From assembly GCA_023212725.1 (NCBI GenBank), contig JALBYF010000001.1, positions 62,001-126,000 of the forward strand: DNA of 64,000 nucleotides, written 5' to 3'. Source of the stretch: Tranzscheliella williamsii (lineage: Eukaryota; Basidiomycota; Ustilaginomycetes; Ustilaginales; Ustilaginaceae). A program made the position numbers and the translations under genes. Position 1 is the stretch's first letter. Each line of letters starts with the position of its first letter. Below the pieces are notes generated by a model. The model was not told the DNA's origin and did no database searches. It saw only the letters and a program-made list of their open reading frames with translations. This document shows, piece by piece, positions 1-10,339 of the stretch.

Positions 1-2274
1 ATGCCCCTCATCTTCCTGCTTAGTGGCATGATGCGCCGGGTACGGTTGGCGTGAGTAGAGATGGTGCGGAGGGCCGGATCGGAGATCGCGATGCCGCTTC
101 GACGACCCGCTGGCATTGTGGCGGTCTCTGCTGAAGAGTTCCTTTTCTAGCTGCTCATCCTCGTCGCTCTCTTTGATCGCCCGATGAAGCTGCACCGCCC
201 TCTCGGCATCCAGGTAGTCGCATCCAGGCCCGGGACACTTTTTGTTCCAGCAGTCGACAAACTTCTCGTCGACTACGTCAAACAGACGGCTCTGCAGGTT
301 GGGGAAATCCTGCAGCTGGGCGACATCAAACTTGCGACGGATCGAGTCGGTCGCTTTGCGCGGATTGCCTCGGAAAGTGATCGACGAGCCGGACTGAATG
401 GCATAGGCTCGCTCGGTGATGGCCAGAAGCAGATAGGCGCGTAGTCGACGCTCCTGCTCGTCCTTGTCGAGATGCTCGTACGACGAGGTTTCGTGGATAC
501 GCAGCAGGTAGCCGAGCGTAACGGCCTCGCGGAGGCGGAACCAGGCTGCGTTCTCTTCGCCCAGGCCAAAGAGGGTGCCAAAGATGAAGAAGGAGCCCAT
601 GATGGCTTCCAGCGAAGGCCGGCTGCCGAAAAGCGCGCTGCATCGCATGCGGACCGACTCTTCCAAGAGACGACGGACGCGGCGCTTGCGGGACGAGCTG
701 TCGACAAAGTCGGCCGAGTCTACGGGCTGGGTCAGAGCGAAAGCAGACAGGGCGATGAGCATGGCGCCGAGCTGGGGGTCGGTCCGATGCTCGCCACGAT
801 CAATCTTGTCAAAGATCCAGGCGCGCGTAAATACCGGCATGATGGACTGGAGCCGCTCAAAGAAGAGCGCAATGTTGGGAATGAGCACCGAGTCGGCGAG
901 CGGATGCGGTTCCAGTGCGGCATAGGCATCGGCCTCGGAAGTAGCAACCGAGCTGGGCGTGGTGCCGCCAAGCATCTGGCTGGACTGGCCGAGTACATCG
1001 AGAAAGGTCTGGCGGTCATAGCGTCCGCCATGGTTGTTGATACTGTTAGCTGGGTCATCAGGGTGTAGAGGAGCATTGTCACTACTTAGGCCTGCAGCAG
1101 AAGTGATGGCTGGTTGACCTGCTGCTCCGAGTGCACCGGCCTGCATATCTAGCAAGACATTTCTGCGTCGCTCGCTACCGTCGTTTGGGTTGAGGTAGGA
1201 GTCAGCAAGTGAAGTGCCAAAGTCCGGTAGACGCAGACCGGCTGCGACGTCGGGGGCGAGTTCGGAGAGGGAGGCGCCAAGACCATCTGTGAAGGCTTGG
1301 GATGAGCTGAAGCCGAGAGCAGAACTGGTGGAAGTAACTGGACCGGACGAACTGTAGCGAGTGCCGATGCTGGACGGGCCGGCGGCGCCGGAATGGAGAG
1401 GCTGTGCCGAGGGATGCTGCAGCGGCAGCGGTGGTTGCTGTTGGGAGTAGTGTGATGATTGGGACCGCGGCTGAGAAGAGGCGTGGTGATGAGGTGGTGG
1501 ATGTGTAGAGTAGGCGTAGTGCGGAGGGGGTTGGGAGTAGGAGGAATGGGAGTCATAGTGATGAGAAGGGTAGTGACTAGAGGTAGAGGGATGGTCGAGC
1601 TGGGAAGAGGAGGAGGTGGAGGTGTGAGGATGATACCTGCTGCTTGGCGATCGAGCGGCGGAGCTGGGCCAGTGGGAGGAAGGAGAAGCATGGTGGAGGG
1701 AGGAGGAGGAGGAGGAAGAGGCGGCTGCTGGCGGATGAGAGGGGTCGAATCGGGTCAAGGATGGGTAGGAGGATCGAGTAGAGGAGGGATAGGAGCCATC
1801 TCTAGCGTAGAGGCTGGGAGGGGCCATGTGTCCGGGAGAGGTGAGGGTGCTGGACATGTGGCTGGGGCTGATGGCGGCGGAGATGGGCGGAGGCAGGTGG
1901 CGGGGAGAGTGGGCTAGTGTTGAATGGGAGTTGGTTCGTGAGCCGCCGGGACTGGGTGCTGAGAGAGGAGCGAGTTCGAGAGGAGGTGGGAGAGAGGATG
2001 TGGCAAGATCGTCGCTAGCGGCTGGATTGTGGCCCTTTCGGAGTAGGTCAATGCGACGGCCCGAGGCCTGCTTGCCCTTGGAAGCTTTGATCCATGTGCA
2101 GTTGATGTTGAGGCGGATACAGTTGTCGCAGGGATTGTCATGGTTACACCTTACCCTTCGATGATGACAGGCATCGCATGCACGAAGCACTTTTTTTGGC
2201 TTGTCTTTCGACTGGTCTTCTTGCTTTGGCTGGTGTATACCCAGTTTGTGGTGCTTGGTCTCATCCTTCGGCAT
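1..2274 (-). CDS. Zn2Cys6 transcription factor with fungal-specific regulatory domain, 3' end cut by window edge
   Basis: The minus-strand frame is open for 758 codons from an ATG at 2274 to base 1 with no stop, so the C-terminus lies outside the window. Residues about 33-60 carry the binuclear zinc cluster: ACDACHHRR, then CNHDNPCDNC and INCTW, giving six cysteines in the usual Cys2-x6-Cys spacing with a basic linker (KASKGKQASGRR). A long Ser/Pro/His/Tyr-rich segment follows (about residues 90-380). After it comes a helical region beginning LIPNIALFFERLQSIMPVFT that looks like the fungal-specific transcription factor domain (PF04082 type). Such proteins bind CGG-containing sites as nuclear regulators of metabolism. 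The target pathway cannot be told from the sequence. It is transcribed divergently from EMC1. The start is the first ATG upstream of the zinc cluster in frame; an upstream exon cannot be excluded. Confidence 0.85.
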   Translation of the reverse strand, partial: MPKDETKHHKLGIHQPKQEDQSKDKPKKVLRACDACHHRRVRCNHDNPCDNCIRLNINCTWIKASKGKQASGRRIDLLRKGHNPAASDDLATSSLPPPLELAPLSAPSPGGSRTNSHSTLAHSPRHLPPPISAAISPSHMSSTLTSPGHMAPPSLYARDGSYPSSTRSSYPSLTRFDPSHPPAAASSSSSSSLHHASPSSHWPSSAARSPSSRYHPHTSTSSSSQLDHPSTSSHYPSHHYDSHSSYSQPPPHYAYSTHPPPHHHASSQPRSQSSHYSQQQPPLPLQHPSAQPLHSGAAGPSSIGTRYSSSGPVTSTSSALGFSSSQAFTDGLGASLSELAPDVAAGLRLPDFGTSLADSYLNPNDGSERRRNVLLDMQAGALGAAGQPAITSAAGLSSDNAPLHPDDPANSINNHGGRYDRQTFLDVLGQSSQMLGGTTPSSVATSEADAYAALEPHPLADSVLIPNIALFFERLQSIMPVFTRAWIFDKIDRGEHRTDPQLGAMLIALSAFALTQPVDSADFVDSSSRKRRVRRLLEESVRMRCSALFGSRPSLEAIMGSFFIFGTLFGLGEENAAWFRLREAVTLGYLLRIHETSSYEHLDKDEQERRLRAYLLLAITERAYAIQSGSSITFRGNPRKATDSIRRKFDVAQLQDFPNLQSRLFDVVDEKFVDCWNKKCPGPGCDYLDAERAVQLHRAIKESDEDEQLEKELFSRDRHNASGSSKRHRDLRSGPPHHLYSRQPYPAHHATKQEDEGH

Positions 2275-3234
2275 GATGACAGCCCTGTGGATGCTAGGAT
2301 GGCTCGTGAATCGCTTGACCAAGCGGGGCCGTCAGCCAGCCACGTGTGGGCTGCTTCACCGTGCTACAGCAAGGAGCAGCAGCGGTGAGGGGAGCTGTGC
2401 TACAAGCAAAAGCCGGGCGATCAGCAAGGGCTGCGCCACAGCGCGTTGCTGCGAGCGGCGACAAAGGGAAAGGGAAAGGGGGGCAGGGCGTGAGAGTGTC
2501 TTGGTAGCACAGTCTGCAGCGGAGAGACGGAAGAGACCTCGGCAAGGCGAAGGGGGTGTGGGGGTCGGAGCGAAGAAGAGGCAACGTCGGTGGATGAGAT
2601 GCAGGCAGAAGCAAGTGCGGGGGCGAAGCAAGAGCGAGACAAGACCGAAACCGAAACCGAGCGACGAAGACGGCCGTCGTGAGCCATTCACAAGTTGGTG
2701 GCAGTGCTTCTAAGCAACTTAGCTCAGCACTTTGGTCTCTTTGTTTCTCTCTCTCTTTCTCTCTTCTCGTTCTTTCTCTCTTTGGCTTCCGTTTGGCCTT
2801 GCTTTCGAAATACGCTATGTACTCCTGTAGTTGCGGCTTCGCTCTTCTGCTGCCGCTCAGGACCGGCATAGAATTCTATATTCATACCGAGCAATCAACG
2901 GCAACCAAAGCTCAGTCTGAGCCGAATATTCCGTCGTGTCTGCCAATTCCCTACATTTCAAATTAGTATCGTGCGAATGGGATTCCGGCTGGCCTCAACC
3001 TTGAGAAAGTGTGAGATAGGAGAGGGCGCTTGTTAGACTCTACCTCGTGGCCGGCTTGTTAGACCCGCTACTCCCATTGGATAGTCTAACATCGCTTGGA
3101 AGAAGGAAGAAGCACAAGCCATGTAAGTGTGAGTCGATGGTCAATTGCTGCTATCCTCCCTTCCGATTACGCACTGCTCTTGTCACCACCACCTCGCATC
3201 TTCTTGGTCTCTCTCCGACGTTGGCAGTACTGCA
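2275..3234. promoter_or_regulatory. Divergent intergenic region between the Zn2Cys6 factor and EMC1
   Basis: No convincing gene is seen here. A perfect CACGTG E-box lies at 2341-2346, about 70 bases upstream of the transcription factor start. A long pyrimidine tract rich in TCTCTC occupies about 2738-2789 on the plus strand, a common feature of fungal promoters. The tract may serve EMC1, which starts 450 bases further on. Confidence 0.4.
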
Positions 3235-6200
3235 ATGCTGTCGCGTTCGATCAGCACGCGCATGGGCTCGTCAGGGTGGAGCTTCCTCGCTTTCCTCCTT
3301 CCGTGCGCCCTTGTGCTTTTCTCGCTGCCTCCCGTCTCGGCCATCTCCCAGTCCGAAGCTGGCAAGATTGACTGGCATGTGCCACATATCGGCGTGCCTC
3401 ACGTCTCCAATTCGTCTGCTACCAAGTATCTTGCGCCTCGCTTCCACCGCATCATCAAGCCTGATGCCGACATCCAATCCAAGGCCCAAACCGCCATCTT
3501 TGTAGCCACAGAAGCCAACGCTGTCGGTGCGCTCAACCCCCGCAACGGCGCTATCGTATGGAGGCAGATTTTCGATCCCATCTCCGACCCTCTCCTCCTC
3601 CATAAGCAGCTCGGCGATCTAGCTTTGGCCGTCTCGGGCCATGGTGGCGCCAACGTCCGTCTCTTTCATGCCTTCACAGGCCATCTCCTCTGGGAAACAA
3701 GGCAACACAGCCCCTCCGACGGCCTCCTACCCGAGCCAGGCGTGCCAGCCGTCGATGCTGCCTTCCTCCGAACCACTTTAGACGCCCCCGCCGATGTCCT
3801 CACCGTCGCCAATGCCAACACCGTCCGACGACTCGACGGCAAGTTCGGAAAACAGGTCTGGCAATGGCAGCCGCACGACGACATCTCCCGTCGTTCCATC
3901 ACCCATGTCGTCCCCCACAAGGACAAGGTCCATGTCATCTCCCTTCTTCGTAACACTGGATCCGGTCTTAACACCATCTCTGTCTCCACCCTCGCAGCCA
4001 GCTCCGGTGAGCTACTCACTACGCACGACATTTCCTCTGCAGTCAAGAGCGCTGCCGATCTCGTCGTTCTGCCGTGGAATCCGTTGCCCAACCTCCCTGT
4101 TACCGCTTCGCCCGGTTCTTGGATCGCCTGGCTCAACAAAGATGGCACCGTCCGCGTCGCCCCTTTGGATCCTCCCAACAAGCGCCTTGCCCAGCCTCAA
4201 GTCGTCTATCCGAAGCGTGCCGAGTCCACCTTCACAAGCCTCGTCGATCCTGGCCTCGGCGACAAGGGTCTCTTTATTGCACGCCGCTCCGATGGCCTTG
4301 CCGAAGTTCTCAAACTTTCCATCGATGCAAAGTTTACCAGTTTCTGGGAGTTTGAGGAAGACGCTCACGATGCTGTCTACAGTGGGACCTACGACCGTAA
4401 GGGCCAGGCCTATCTCCAGCGCGTCTTTTTCCAGCGTGCTCAACACCTACTTAACTTTCACTATCTTTGGGCGGACGCCAACAACGGCGGAGAGGGCCAA
4501 GTTAGCGGCTTCTCCTTCCAGTATGACCACGACCTCCATGGCAACGTTCTGGCCTCCACCTTTGAAGCCAGCCAGGTGGGCCAGTTTCAGCTGGCCACCC
4601 GCACCGTCCTGGTCACATCCAGCGGCTCGGTCCGCATGTTGCTCGAAGATCAACATCAGTGGATCCTCGAAGAAGGTATCACACAGACCACCCACGCCCT
4701 CTTTGTCGATCTGCCTGAAAAGAAGCTTACCGCTCTCCAGGGCGGCGCCGCCAGTCTCGACCACGAAGGCTTCGTCCACCGCCTCGTCCGCCACATTCTC
4801 TCCCTCCAAGACCTGCCAAGCTACATTGTTGCCTTTGCTACCCGCTTTGCTACGGGTTCCTATGGCAGTCTCGAGCAGTTTGGTCTCTCGTCCAAAGCCA
4901 CCAAGGAGCAACCGTCGAGCAGCTCGGCTGCAGCTACCGCCATCACCATGGTCAAGGATGGCAACAAGCCGGCCAAGCAAAAGCCCCAAGTGGAGAACAA
5001 ACCCACCTCGCTTGCGCCCCGGCTCGCCTCGGCCAACACCACCTCGCACCTGTTTAGAGACCCTTTCGGCTTCCGCAAGCTCGTCGTCGTAGCCACCAGT
5101 AAGGGCAAGCTGTATGCCCTCGACACCATCGCAAACGATGCCGTGGTCTGGGAAAAGTCCCTCGTAGGCTACGGCGACGGAGAAGGCGCCGTGGAACCCA
5201 AGGTCACCATCAAGTTCATGCAGACCGTGCGCGAACTGTCTACCGACGGAAAGAGCCCGCTGCTTGCTGTGGTAGCAGAGGTGGAGCTCACCCCGGGCCT
5301 CTTCAACACGAGGATCTTTGAGCTGAATCCTCTCACGGGAGAGTTCCTCCAAGACGCCAGCTCGGGACACTCGGTCTTCCTCGGCAAGTGCAGAGATGCC
5401 TTCCTTCTGCCAAGCGCGGTCATGGATGCGGGCGAGGCACAGCATGCTCTGGGCCTCATCGACGAGCAGAACAGCCTCCACCTCTATCCTGACACCCTCG
5501 CTGTGGCTGAGCAGTTCGAGCCTCTCTCGGACAAGTTCTTCTTCAGCCTCCGCGAGTCGAAGCCGTCCCAGGCGGGTACCAAGTTGACCGGCCACACGAT
5601 CGAGAAGGGCATCAGCAGCGTCCACAAGTCCAAGCTCGTCTGGAGCCTGCCGCTACCGGCGACCGAGACCGTTGTGCAGGTGCTGGCAGCGCCCTCCAGG
5701 GATGCCATTGCCTCGCTCGGGCGCGTGCTGGGCGACCGCTCGACGCTGTACAAGTACCTGAACCCGCATGCCCAGCTGATCACCACCATCGACGTCCAGC
5801 AGGACCAGGCACACGTCTACCTCGTCGATGGCGTCACCGGCGGGATCCTCTACGAGGCGCAGCTGCAAGACGTCGACACCGGCAAGCCGTTGCGCGCCAA
5901 CTATGTCGAGAACTGGATCGTCTACACGTACTCGGTGCGCACCGCTGACGAGGGTGTCTCGACACGTGTTGTCACCGTGGAGCTGTACGAGCCGGACGCG
6001 TCGGTGGCGGCGGAAAAGAAGCTTTCCTCGTCGTGGTCCGGGCTGCGCGGCAATTTCAGCAGCTATACGGGCGACTCTGCCAATGTGGCGGGCGGGGTGG
6101 TGCCGGTTGCCTACACGCAGAGCTTTGTGCTGCCGGGCGCGGGCGGGGTGACGGCGCTGGCGAGCACGACGACCAAGTTCGGCATTTCGCTCAAGAACCT

Positions 6201-6600
6201 CCTGGTGGCGACGGAGCGCGAGACGATTGTGTCTGTGCCGCGCAAGCTGCTGGATGCGCGGCGGCCGGTGGGCAAGCCGAGCAAGGCCGAGGCCGAGGAG
6301 GGCATGGTGCCGTACGCGCCGCTGCTGGCCGACGAGCCGCGCTGGGCGGTAAACCACGTCTTCCCCGCCGCCCGCATCGGCGCCATTGTTACCGCCCCCG
6401 CCCTGCTAGAGAGCACCTCGGTCGTGTACGCCTTCGGCCTCGACACCTTCGCCACCCGCCTCGCCCCCAGCGGCCAGTTCGACGTCCTACAGCACTCGTT
6501 CAACAAGCCCCAGCTCCTCCTCACCATTGCCCTCCTCTCCGCCGGCATCCTCGCCACCCGCCCCATGGTCCGCGCACGCGCCCTCGCCGCCCGCTGGTAG
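3235..6600 (+). CDS. EMC1: ER membrane protein complex subunit 1
   Basis: This single exon encodes 1121 residues. EMC1 is the large lumenal subunit of the ER membrane complex, which inserts transmembrane segments. A hydrophobic signal segment follows a short basic N-terminus (SFLAFLLPCALVLFSLPP, about residues 16-33). The lumenal part is a PQQ-like beta-propeller, with repeats such as ALNPRNGAIVWRQ and KLYALDTIANDAVVWEKS. The C-terminal DUF1620 domain is unmistakable: GISLKNLLVATE, LLDARRPVGKPS, GMVPYAPLL, IVTAPALLESTSVVYAFGLD and FDVLQHSFNKPQ. One transmembrane helix (LLLTIALLSAGILAT) and a short basic tail end the protein. I chose the ATG at 3235, the first in frame ahead of the signal segment; 3262 is an alternative. 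It converges on CBF1. Confidence 0.95.
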   Translation: MLSRSISTRMGSSGWSFLAFLLPCALVLFSLPPVSAISQSEAGKIDWHVPHIGVPHVSNSSATKYLAPRFHRIIKPDADIQSKAQTAIFVATEANAVGALNPRNGAIVWRQIFDPISDPLLLHKQLGDLALAVSGHGGANVRLFHAFTGHLLWETRQHSPSDGLLPEPGVPAVDAAFLRTTLDAPADVLTVANANTVRRLDGKFGKQVWQWQPHDDISRRSITHVVPHKDKVHVISLLRNTGSGLNTISVSTLAASSGELLTTHDISSAVKSAADLVVLPWNPLPNLPVTASPGSWIAWLNKDGTVRVAPLDPPNKRLAQPQVVYPKRAESTFTSLVDPGLGDKGLFIARRSDGLAEVLKLSIDAKFTSFWEFEEDAHDAVYSGTYDRKGQAYLQRVFFQRAQHLLNFHYLWADANNGGEGQVSGFSFQYDHDLHGNVLASTFEASQVGQFQLATRTVLVTSSGSVRMLLEDQHQWILEEGITQTTHALFVDLPEKKLTALQGGAASLDHEGFVHRLVRHILSLQDLPSYIVAFATRFATGSYGSLEQFGLSSKATKEQPSSSSAAATAITMVKDGNKPAKQKPQVENKPTSLAPRLASANTTSHLFRDPFGFRKLVVVATSKGKLYALDTIANDAVVWEKSLVGYGDGEGAVEPKVTIKFMQTVRELSTDGKSPLLAVVAEVELTPGLFNTRIFELNPLTGEFLQDASSGHSVFLGKCRDAFLLPSAVMDAGEAQHALGLIDEQNSLHLYPDTLAVAEQFEPLSDKFFFSLRESKPSQAGTKLTGHTIEKGISSVHKSKLVWSLPLPATETVVQVLAAPSRDAIASLGRVLGDRSTLYKYLNPHAQLITTIDVQQDQAHVYLVDGVTGGILYEAQLQDVDTGKPLRANYVENWIVYTYSVRTADEGVSTRVVTVELYEPDASVAAEKKLSSSWSGLRGNFSSYTGDSANVAGGVVPVAYTQSFVLPGAGGVTALASTTTKFGISLKNLLVATERETIVSVPRKLLDARRPVGKPSKAEAEEGMVPYAPLLADEPRWAVNHVFPAARIGAIVTAPALLESTSVVYAFGLDTFATRLAPSGQFDVLQHSFNKPQLLLTIALLSAGILATRPMVRARALAARW

Positions 6601-6640
6601 CCCACAATCCCCCTCTCCCTTCCTGTGTACATAGCAAAGC

Positions 6641-6698
6641 GCCATCTTACTTCCCGCGCCATCCTTACTTCCCGCGCCATCCTTACTTCCCGCACCAT
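6641..6698 (+). repeat. Three-copy 18-base direct repeat in the EMC1 3' region
   Basis: A unit reading roughly CATCCTTACTTCCCGCGC occurs three times head to tail, with one or two changes between copies. It lies about 40 bases after the EMC1 stop and before the convergent CBF1 stop. It probably falls in the EMC1 3' untranslated region. No function can be assigned. Confidence 0.75.
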
Positions 6699-6808
6699 CT
6701 GTCTGCAGACGGACTCAACAACACTAGTGGTACAGTGACAGGAAAGTAGATACAAGCAAGCGAGACAATAATGGCGAAGAGGGCGGAGGGGGAGGCGGGG
6801 CGGGGCAG

Positions 6809-7921
6809 CTATGGCTTTTCCTCGTGGGTGTCGGGGATGTCGGGCGGGGGAGGGTCGAGATCTGCGCGGAGCTGGTCTATCTCGCGGCGGGCGGCGTCGA
6901 GCTGTGCGCCGAGATCGCCCATGGCTTGGTCCATGAGGAGTTTTTCGAGGGTCCATTTTTCGATGTTACTTGCCTCGTTGTGTTTGAGGTCCTGGATGTA
7001 GCGGACGGCGGCGTGGATGATGGCGCCCTTGTTGGTGTTTTTTGCGTCGCAGCCGGGGACGATGTGGGAGAGCTGGGTGATGCCTTCGTTGATGGCGGAG
7101 CGGCGGCGGCGTTCGACTTCCTTGTGGTTGTCTTTGCGCTGGCGGTCGAGTTCGGGGGCTGCTGAGCCGGAGGAGGGGCGCTGGCGCTTGCGGTGGGGTG
7201 CGCCGGGGGAGTTGGGCGAGCCGGGCGAGTCGGGCGAGTCGGCATAGTGGGGTTCGGCGTGCGTGCCGGCACCGTTGTGCGGGTGTGACGCCGCGAGCGA
7301 GCCAAGGCTTGCGATCGCCGCCGCGGTCGCCGAATCCGTCGCTGACTGCGTCGCGGCCGCAATCGCGGCTGACGTGCTCGGATCGAGCTGCTTGCTTTCC
7401 CCCGCACCGTCCAGCACATGCCCCGCCTCGGCCGTCTGGTACTCGGTCCCCGGCACCGGCGGCGCATCGCCCTGCAGCTCCTTCAACCCTCCCGCCCCCA
7501 CCGCACCACTCGCCTCCGTCCCAGCAGTGCGCTTGAATCCGGAAGCAATGCTGGTCAGCGCGCTCGCCGCTTGCCCCAACCCCGGCGGCAGGTGCGATAA
7601 CGATCCACCACCCTCTCCCCCCTCCGCACCGGCATACGCATCGCCAGCCTGCCCGCGCGCCTCGGACGCGCGCGCAGCAGCGACAATCGATTCAAGCTGC
7701 TCCCGGTCCAGCCCAGCCAGGATGTTGGAAACATCCCGCTCAATGTGGTCCTTGTCGCCCGGCTCGCCAGCACGCGCCGCTGCCGCCGCCGCTATAGCTG
7801 CTGCTGACGGCAAAGAGGCAGACGCGTCGCCCGTCTGGATAGCCCCCTCCACTTGCTGGGCGTCGTCCGCATGGGGATGCTCCATTGCTGGAGGTGCAGT
7901 AGGCTCCGTTGCTGTCGACAT
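6809..7921 (-). CDS. CBF1: Cbf1-type bHLH transcription factor
   Basis: The gene encodes 370 residues in one exon, starting at an ATG at 7921. The N-terminal two thirds is Ala/Gly/Ser/Pro-rich and low in complexity. The basic region and helix-loop-helix start near residue 264 with KDNHKEVERRRRSAINEGI, which holds the His/Glu/Arg residues that read CACGTG. Helix 2 ends near AAVRYIQDLK. The segment after it, NIEKWTLEKLLMDQ, is the conserved Cbf1 extension, followed by a leucine-rich coiled coil. Cbf1 binds RTCACRTG at centromeres and at sulfur-metabolism, respiration or ribosomal-protein promoters, depending on the lineage. A matching site lies in this window at 63685. The acidic, Pro-rich tail is short. 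The gene converges on EMC1. Confidence 0.93.
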   Translation of the reverse strand: MSTATEPTAPPAMEHPHADDAQQVEGAIQTGDASASLPSAAAIAAAAAARAGEPGDKDHIERDVSNILAGLDREQLESIVAAARASEARGQAGDAYAGAEGGEGGGSLSHLPPGLGQAASALTSIASGFKRTAGTEASGAVGAGGLKELQGDAPPVPGTEYQTAEAGHVLDGAGESKQLDPSTSAAIAAATQSATDSATAAAIASLGSLAASHPHNGAGTHAEPHYADSPDSPGSPNSPGAPHRKRQRPSSGSAAPELDRQRKDNHKEVERRRRSAINEGITQLSHIVPGCDAKNTNKGAIIHAAVRYIQDLKHNEASNIEKWTLEKLLMDQAMGDLGAQLDAARREIDQLRADLDPPPPDIPDTHEEKP

Positions 7922-9117
7922 GGTTGTCTATACAACTAGCAGATTACACAGCCGGAAAGGGTAGCACAGCCTGAGAGAATGCTGGTAGAGCGGCTCGATT
8001 GTGGCCCGGCCCCTTCGTCGTCACCACCAGCTGGTCTAGACGCGGCTTCACTGACAATCACCGGCCTGCGATCGCGTCGAGCGTCCAGGGTAGGCCAAGA
8101 CGCGTCACGGCGAGACCGGTGATGGTGACGAAGACAATGATGAGGAGGTGGCAACACAAGGGAGCAAGTGTTGGTCTCGGGCAGCCTTTGCAAGGTCAAT
8201 TCCGGCTTCCTGTCGCGTTCGCGTTTGGGCAGTCGTGGATAGCAGAGGCGGCGTGATATTCTCCAAAGTGGTCACGGGATGATGGTTGCAAACGGCAGGA
8301 GGTCACGTTTTCCATCCGCCCATCCTATTCCTCGCTCTAACCCTAACCACTCTTCAGCTTTTGATTCTCTTTTTCGTGCGGGAAAGAACCAGTCATCCAA
8401 GCTTTGTTAAATTCGACAGTAGTGCTCGAGCATCTCGGCACAGCCGACATCGAGTTAGACCTTCACTTCAAGCACGCCAGCCTTGATCTGCCTGTTCGGG
8501 GCACGACAACACTGGCATACCTGGCGAGCTACAGAAACGGAGCTTCCTGGGAAGCGCCAGGCGGAACCTGTGCAATGCTGTCGGTGTGGGATCCGCTGAT
8601 CACTTGCCCGTGGCAGTATCGGGATGAAAAGGCAGTATCGACAATATTGGACCAGCTGAGCAGTTGAGTTTTCATCACTATTCGGTTTTGAATACTCGGT
8701 CGGAGAGATCGTGGTCGCGGTTGACTGGCCGTCAACTCGGATGCAGTCCGAATTCAAAGCGTGGTTTGAAATCAGGATTGCCTCGGTGCCTAAGCTGTTC
8801 CAATTTTGCCTCTTTTTCCTTCAAAAATTTTCCTTGCACGCGGCACAAGAGCAGAGGGCGGGGACGAGCGTCGAGGGGACGACTCATTTACGACGCTGAG
8901 CAACAAGTGGTAGTCGTTCGATAGAAGCAAGTTGGTAGTGTACAAGCTGCCAACTCATTCGCTCGACTTGGCCTCGCGAATGGCCAAGACGCAGCCCGCT
9001 GAGTGGTGCCGTTCAGCTTTCTTCTAACTTTTTCTTCCCTTCCGGCCTTTCCCTCCCTTCCGTGATACACCATCTCTAGACTTATCTCCCCCCTCTTCTG
9101 ATCAGTCTTCGCCCAAA
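7922..9117. promoter_or_regulatory. Divergent intergenic region between CBF1 and eIF5A
   Basis: No credible gene was found in these 1.2 kb; the open frames are short and lack family features. A telobox-like TAACCCTAACC lies at 8338-8348. A pyrimidine-rich tract (about 9015-9065: CTTTCTTCTAACTTTTTCTTCCC and on) precedes the eIF5A start and looks like the leader of a highly expressed translation gene. Confidence 0.45.
8338..8348 (-). promoter_or_regulatory. Telobox-like TTAGGGTTA element
   Basis: The plus strand reads TAACCCTAACC, nearly two telomere repeats, in the CBF1/eIF5A divergent promoter. It is about 415 bases from the CBF1 start and 780 from the eIF5A start. In several fungi such boxes are bound by Tbf1/Rap1-type Myb proteins near translation genes. 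Function here is inferred from the motif only. Confidence 0.4.
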
Positions 9118-10339
9118 ATGGTACGTCTTGACCACCTTTGCACCTCGCATACCTCGCAGCCGTATCAGGCACATGCATCATGCGACATGGTTCTCGGCAT
9201 GCGGATCTCTCCCGTTGGCGCGCTTTGCATGGCTTAGCATCGCATCTACAGGGGACGAGCCATGCTGGTCGTTTGGAGCCGTGCTTGTCGTTTCAGCCAT
9301 GCTAGTGGTGTGGATGGTCCTCCTAGCCCTTGCATAGTGACAGCCCGAACCTCGGATCACGGCTTGGTGGGCGGCTTATCTTTCAGCTCTCATGCTTGCA
9401 AAGTACTGACTTTTTCTTTCCGTTTCTATCTTTGTCCGTATCCTGCAGTCCGCCTCCGATGATGAGCAGCACAACGTCACCTTCGACACCGCCGATGCCG
9501 GTTCGTCGCTCACCTTCCCCATGCAGTGCTCTGCCCTCCGAAAGGGCGGACACGTTGTGATCAAGAGCCGACCCTGCAAGGTAAGCTCTTCTTCTCTCCT
9601 TGCTGCAGTAGTTCCTCCTTTTTGCCTCTTTGCCGCCCGTCAATCGCCTGGTCGTTGCGTTTTCTGCGGCAGCTGGCACGCTAGCCAGTCACCAAAAGAC
9701 TTCAGATTGTCGGAATTCTGGGTAGACAGCCTGAATTTCGCGCGCACTGGCCAGCCATGGAAAACAATCGAATCAGCCCTCTCATTGTTGCCGTCATTGG
9801 CATCGACAGAGATAGCGGCGGCGATGGTTACCGTTGCTATTTGCGACGCGGGGCCCAGCCGGCGGAGGTCGAGGGAGGAACGGGGCAAGACAATTAGACA
9901 AGATTCGTTTTCGAGCTTGATGCAGATTTGCTAACTATGCTATTCTTTGCGCTTTGTGCCCTTGTTTCGATCGCAATAACAGATCGTTGACATGTCCACC
10001 TCCAAGACCGGAAAGCACGGACACGCCAAGGTCCACCTTATCGCTGTCGACATTTTCACCGGCAAGAAGCTGGAAGATATCTCTCCCTCCACCCACAACA
10101 TGGACGTCCCCCACGTTCGACGAGAGGAGTACCAGCTGGTCAACATCGACGATGGTTTCCTCAACCTGATGACCACCGACGGTACCCCCAAGGACGACGT
10201 CAAGCTCCCCGAGGGTGAGCTCGGCGAGCAGATCCAGGCCGCCTTTGATGACGAGAAGGACCTCATGTGCACCGTTGTCTCTGCCATGGGCGAGGAGTAC
10301 TGCCTCTCCTTCAAGGACGCCCCCATGGGCAAGAACTAG
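9118..10339 (+). CDS. Translation factor eIF5A (hypusine-containing)
   Basis: Three exons were resolved: 9118-9120 (the ATG alone), 9449-9580 and 9983-10339, encoding 163 residues. eIF5A binds the ribosomal E-site region and promotes peptide bond formation at poor substrates and termination. Family blocks are intact: [13 protein letters not shown], then [26 protein letters not shown] with the hypusine lysine in the KTGKHG loop, and the OB-fold part [20 protein letters not shown]. Intron 1 (328 bases) begins immediately after the start codon with GTACGT and ends CTGCAG. Intron 2 (402 bases) begins GTAAGC, contains GCTAAC as a likely branch site and ends ACAG. Both introns keep the frame exactly. 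The protein is slightly longer than typical fungal eIF5A (about 157). Confidence 0.96.

Noticed and set aside
4447..5625. 392-codon open frame antisense to EMC1
   Set aside because: It lies wholly inside the EMC1 propeller coding region and has no family features.
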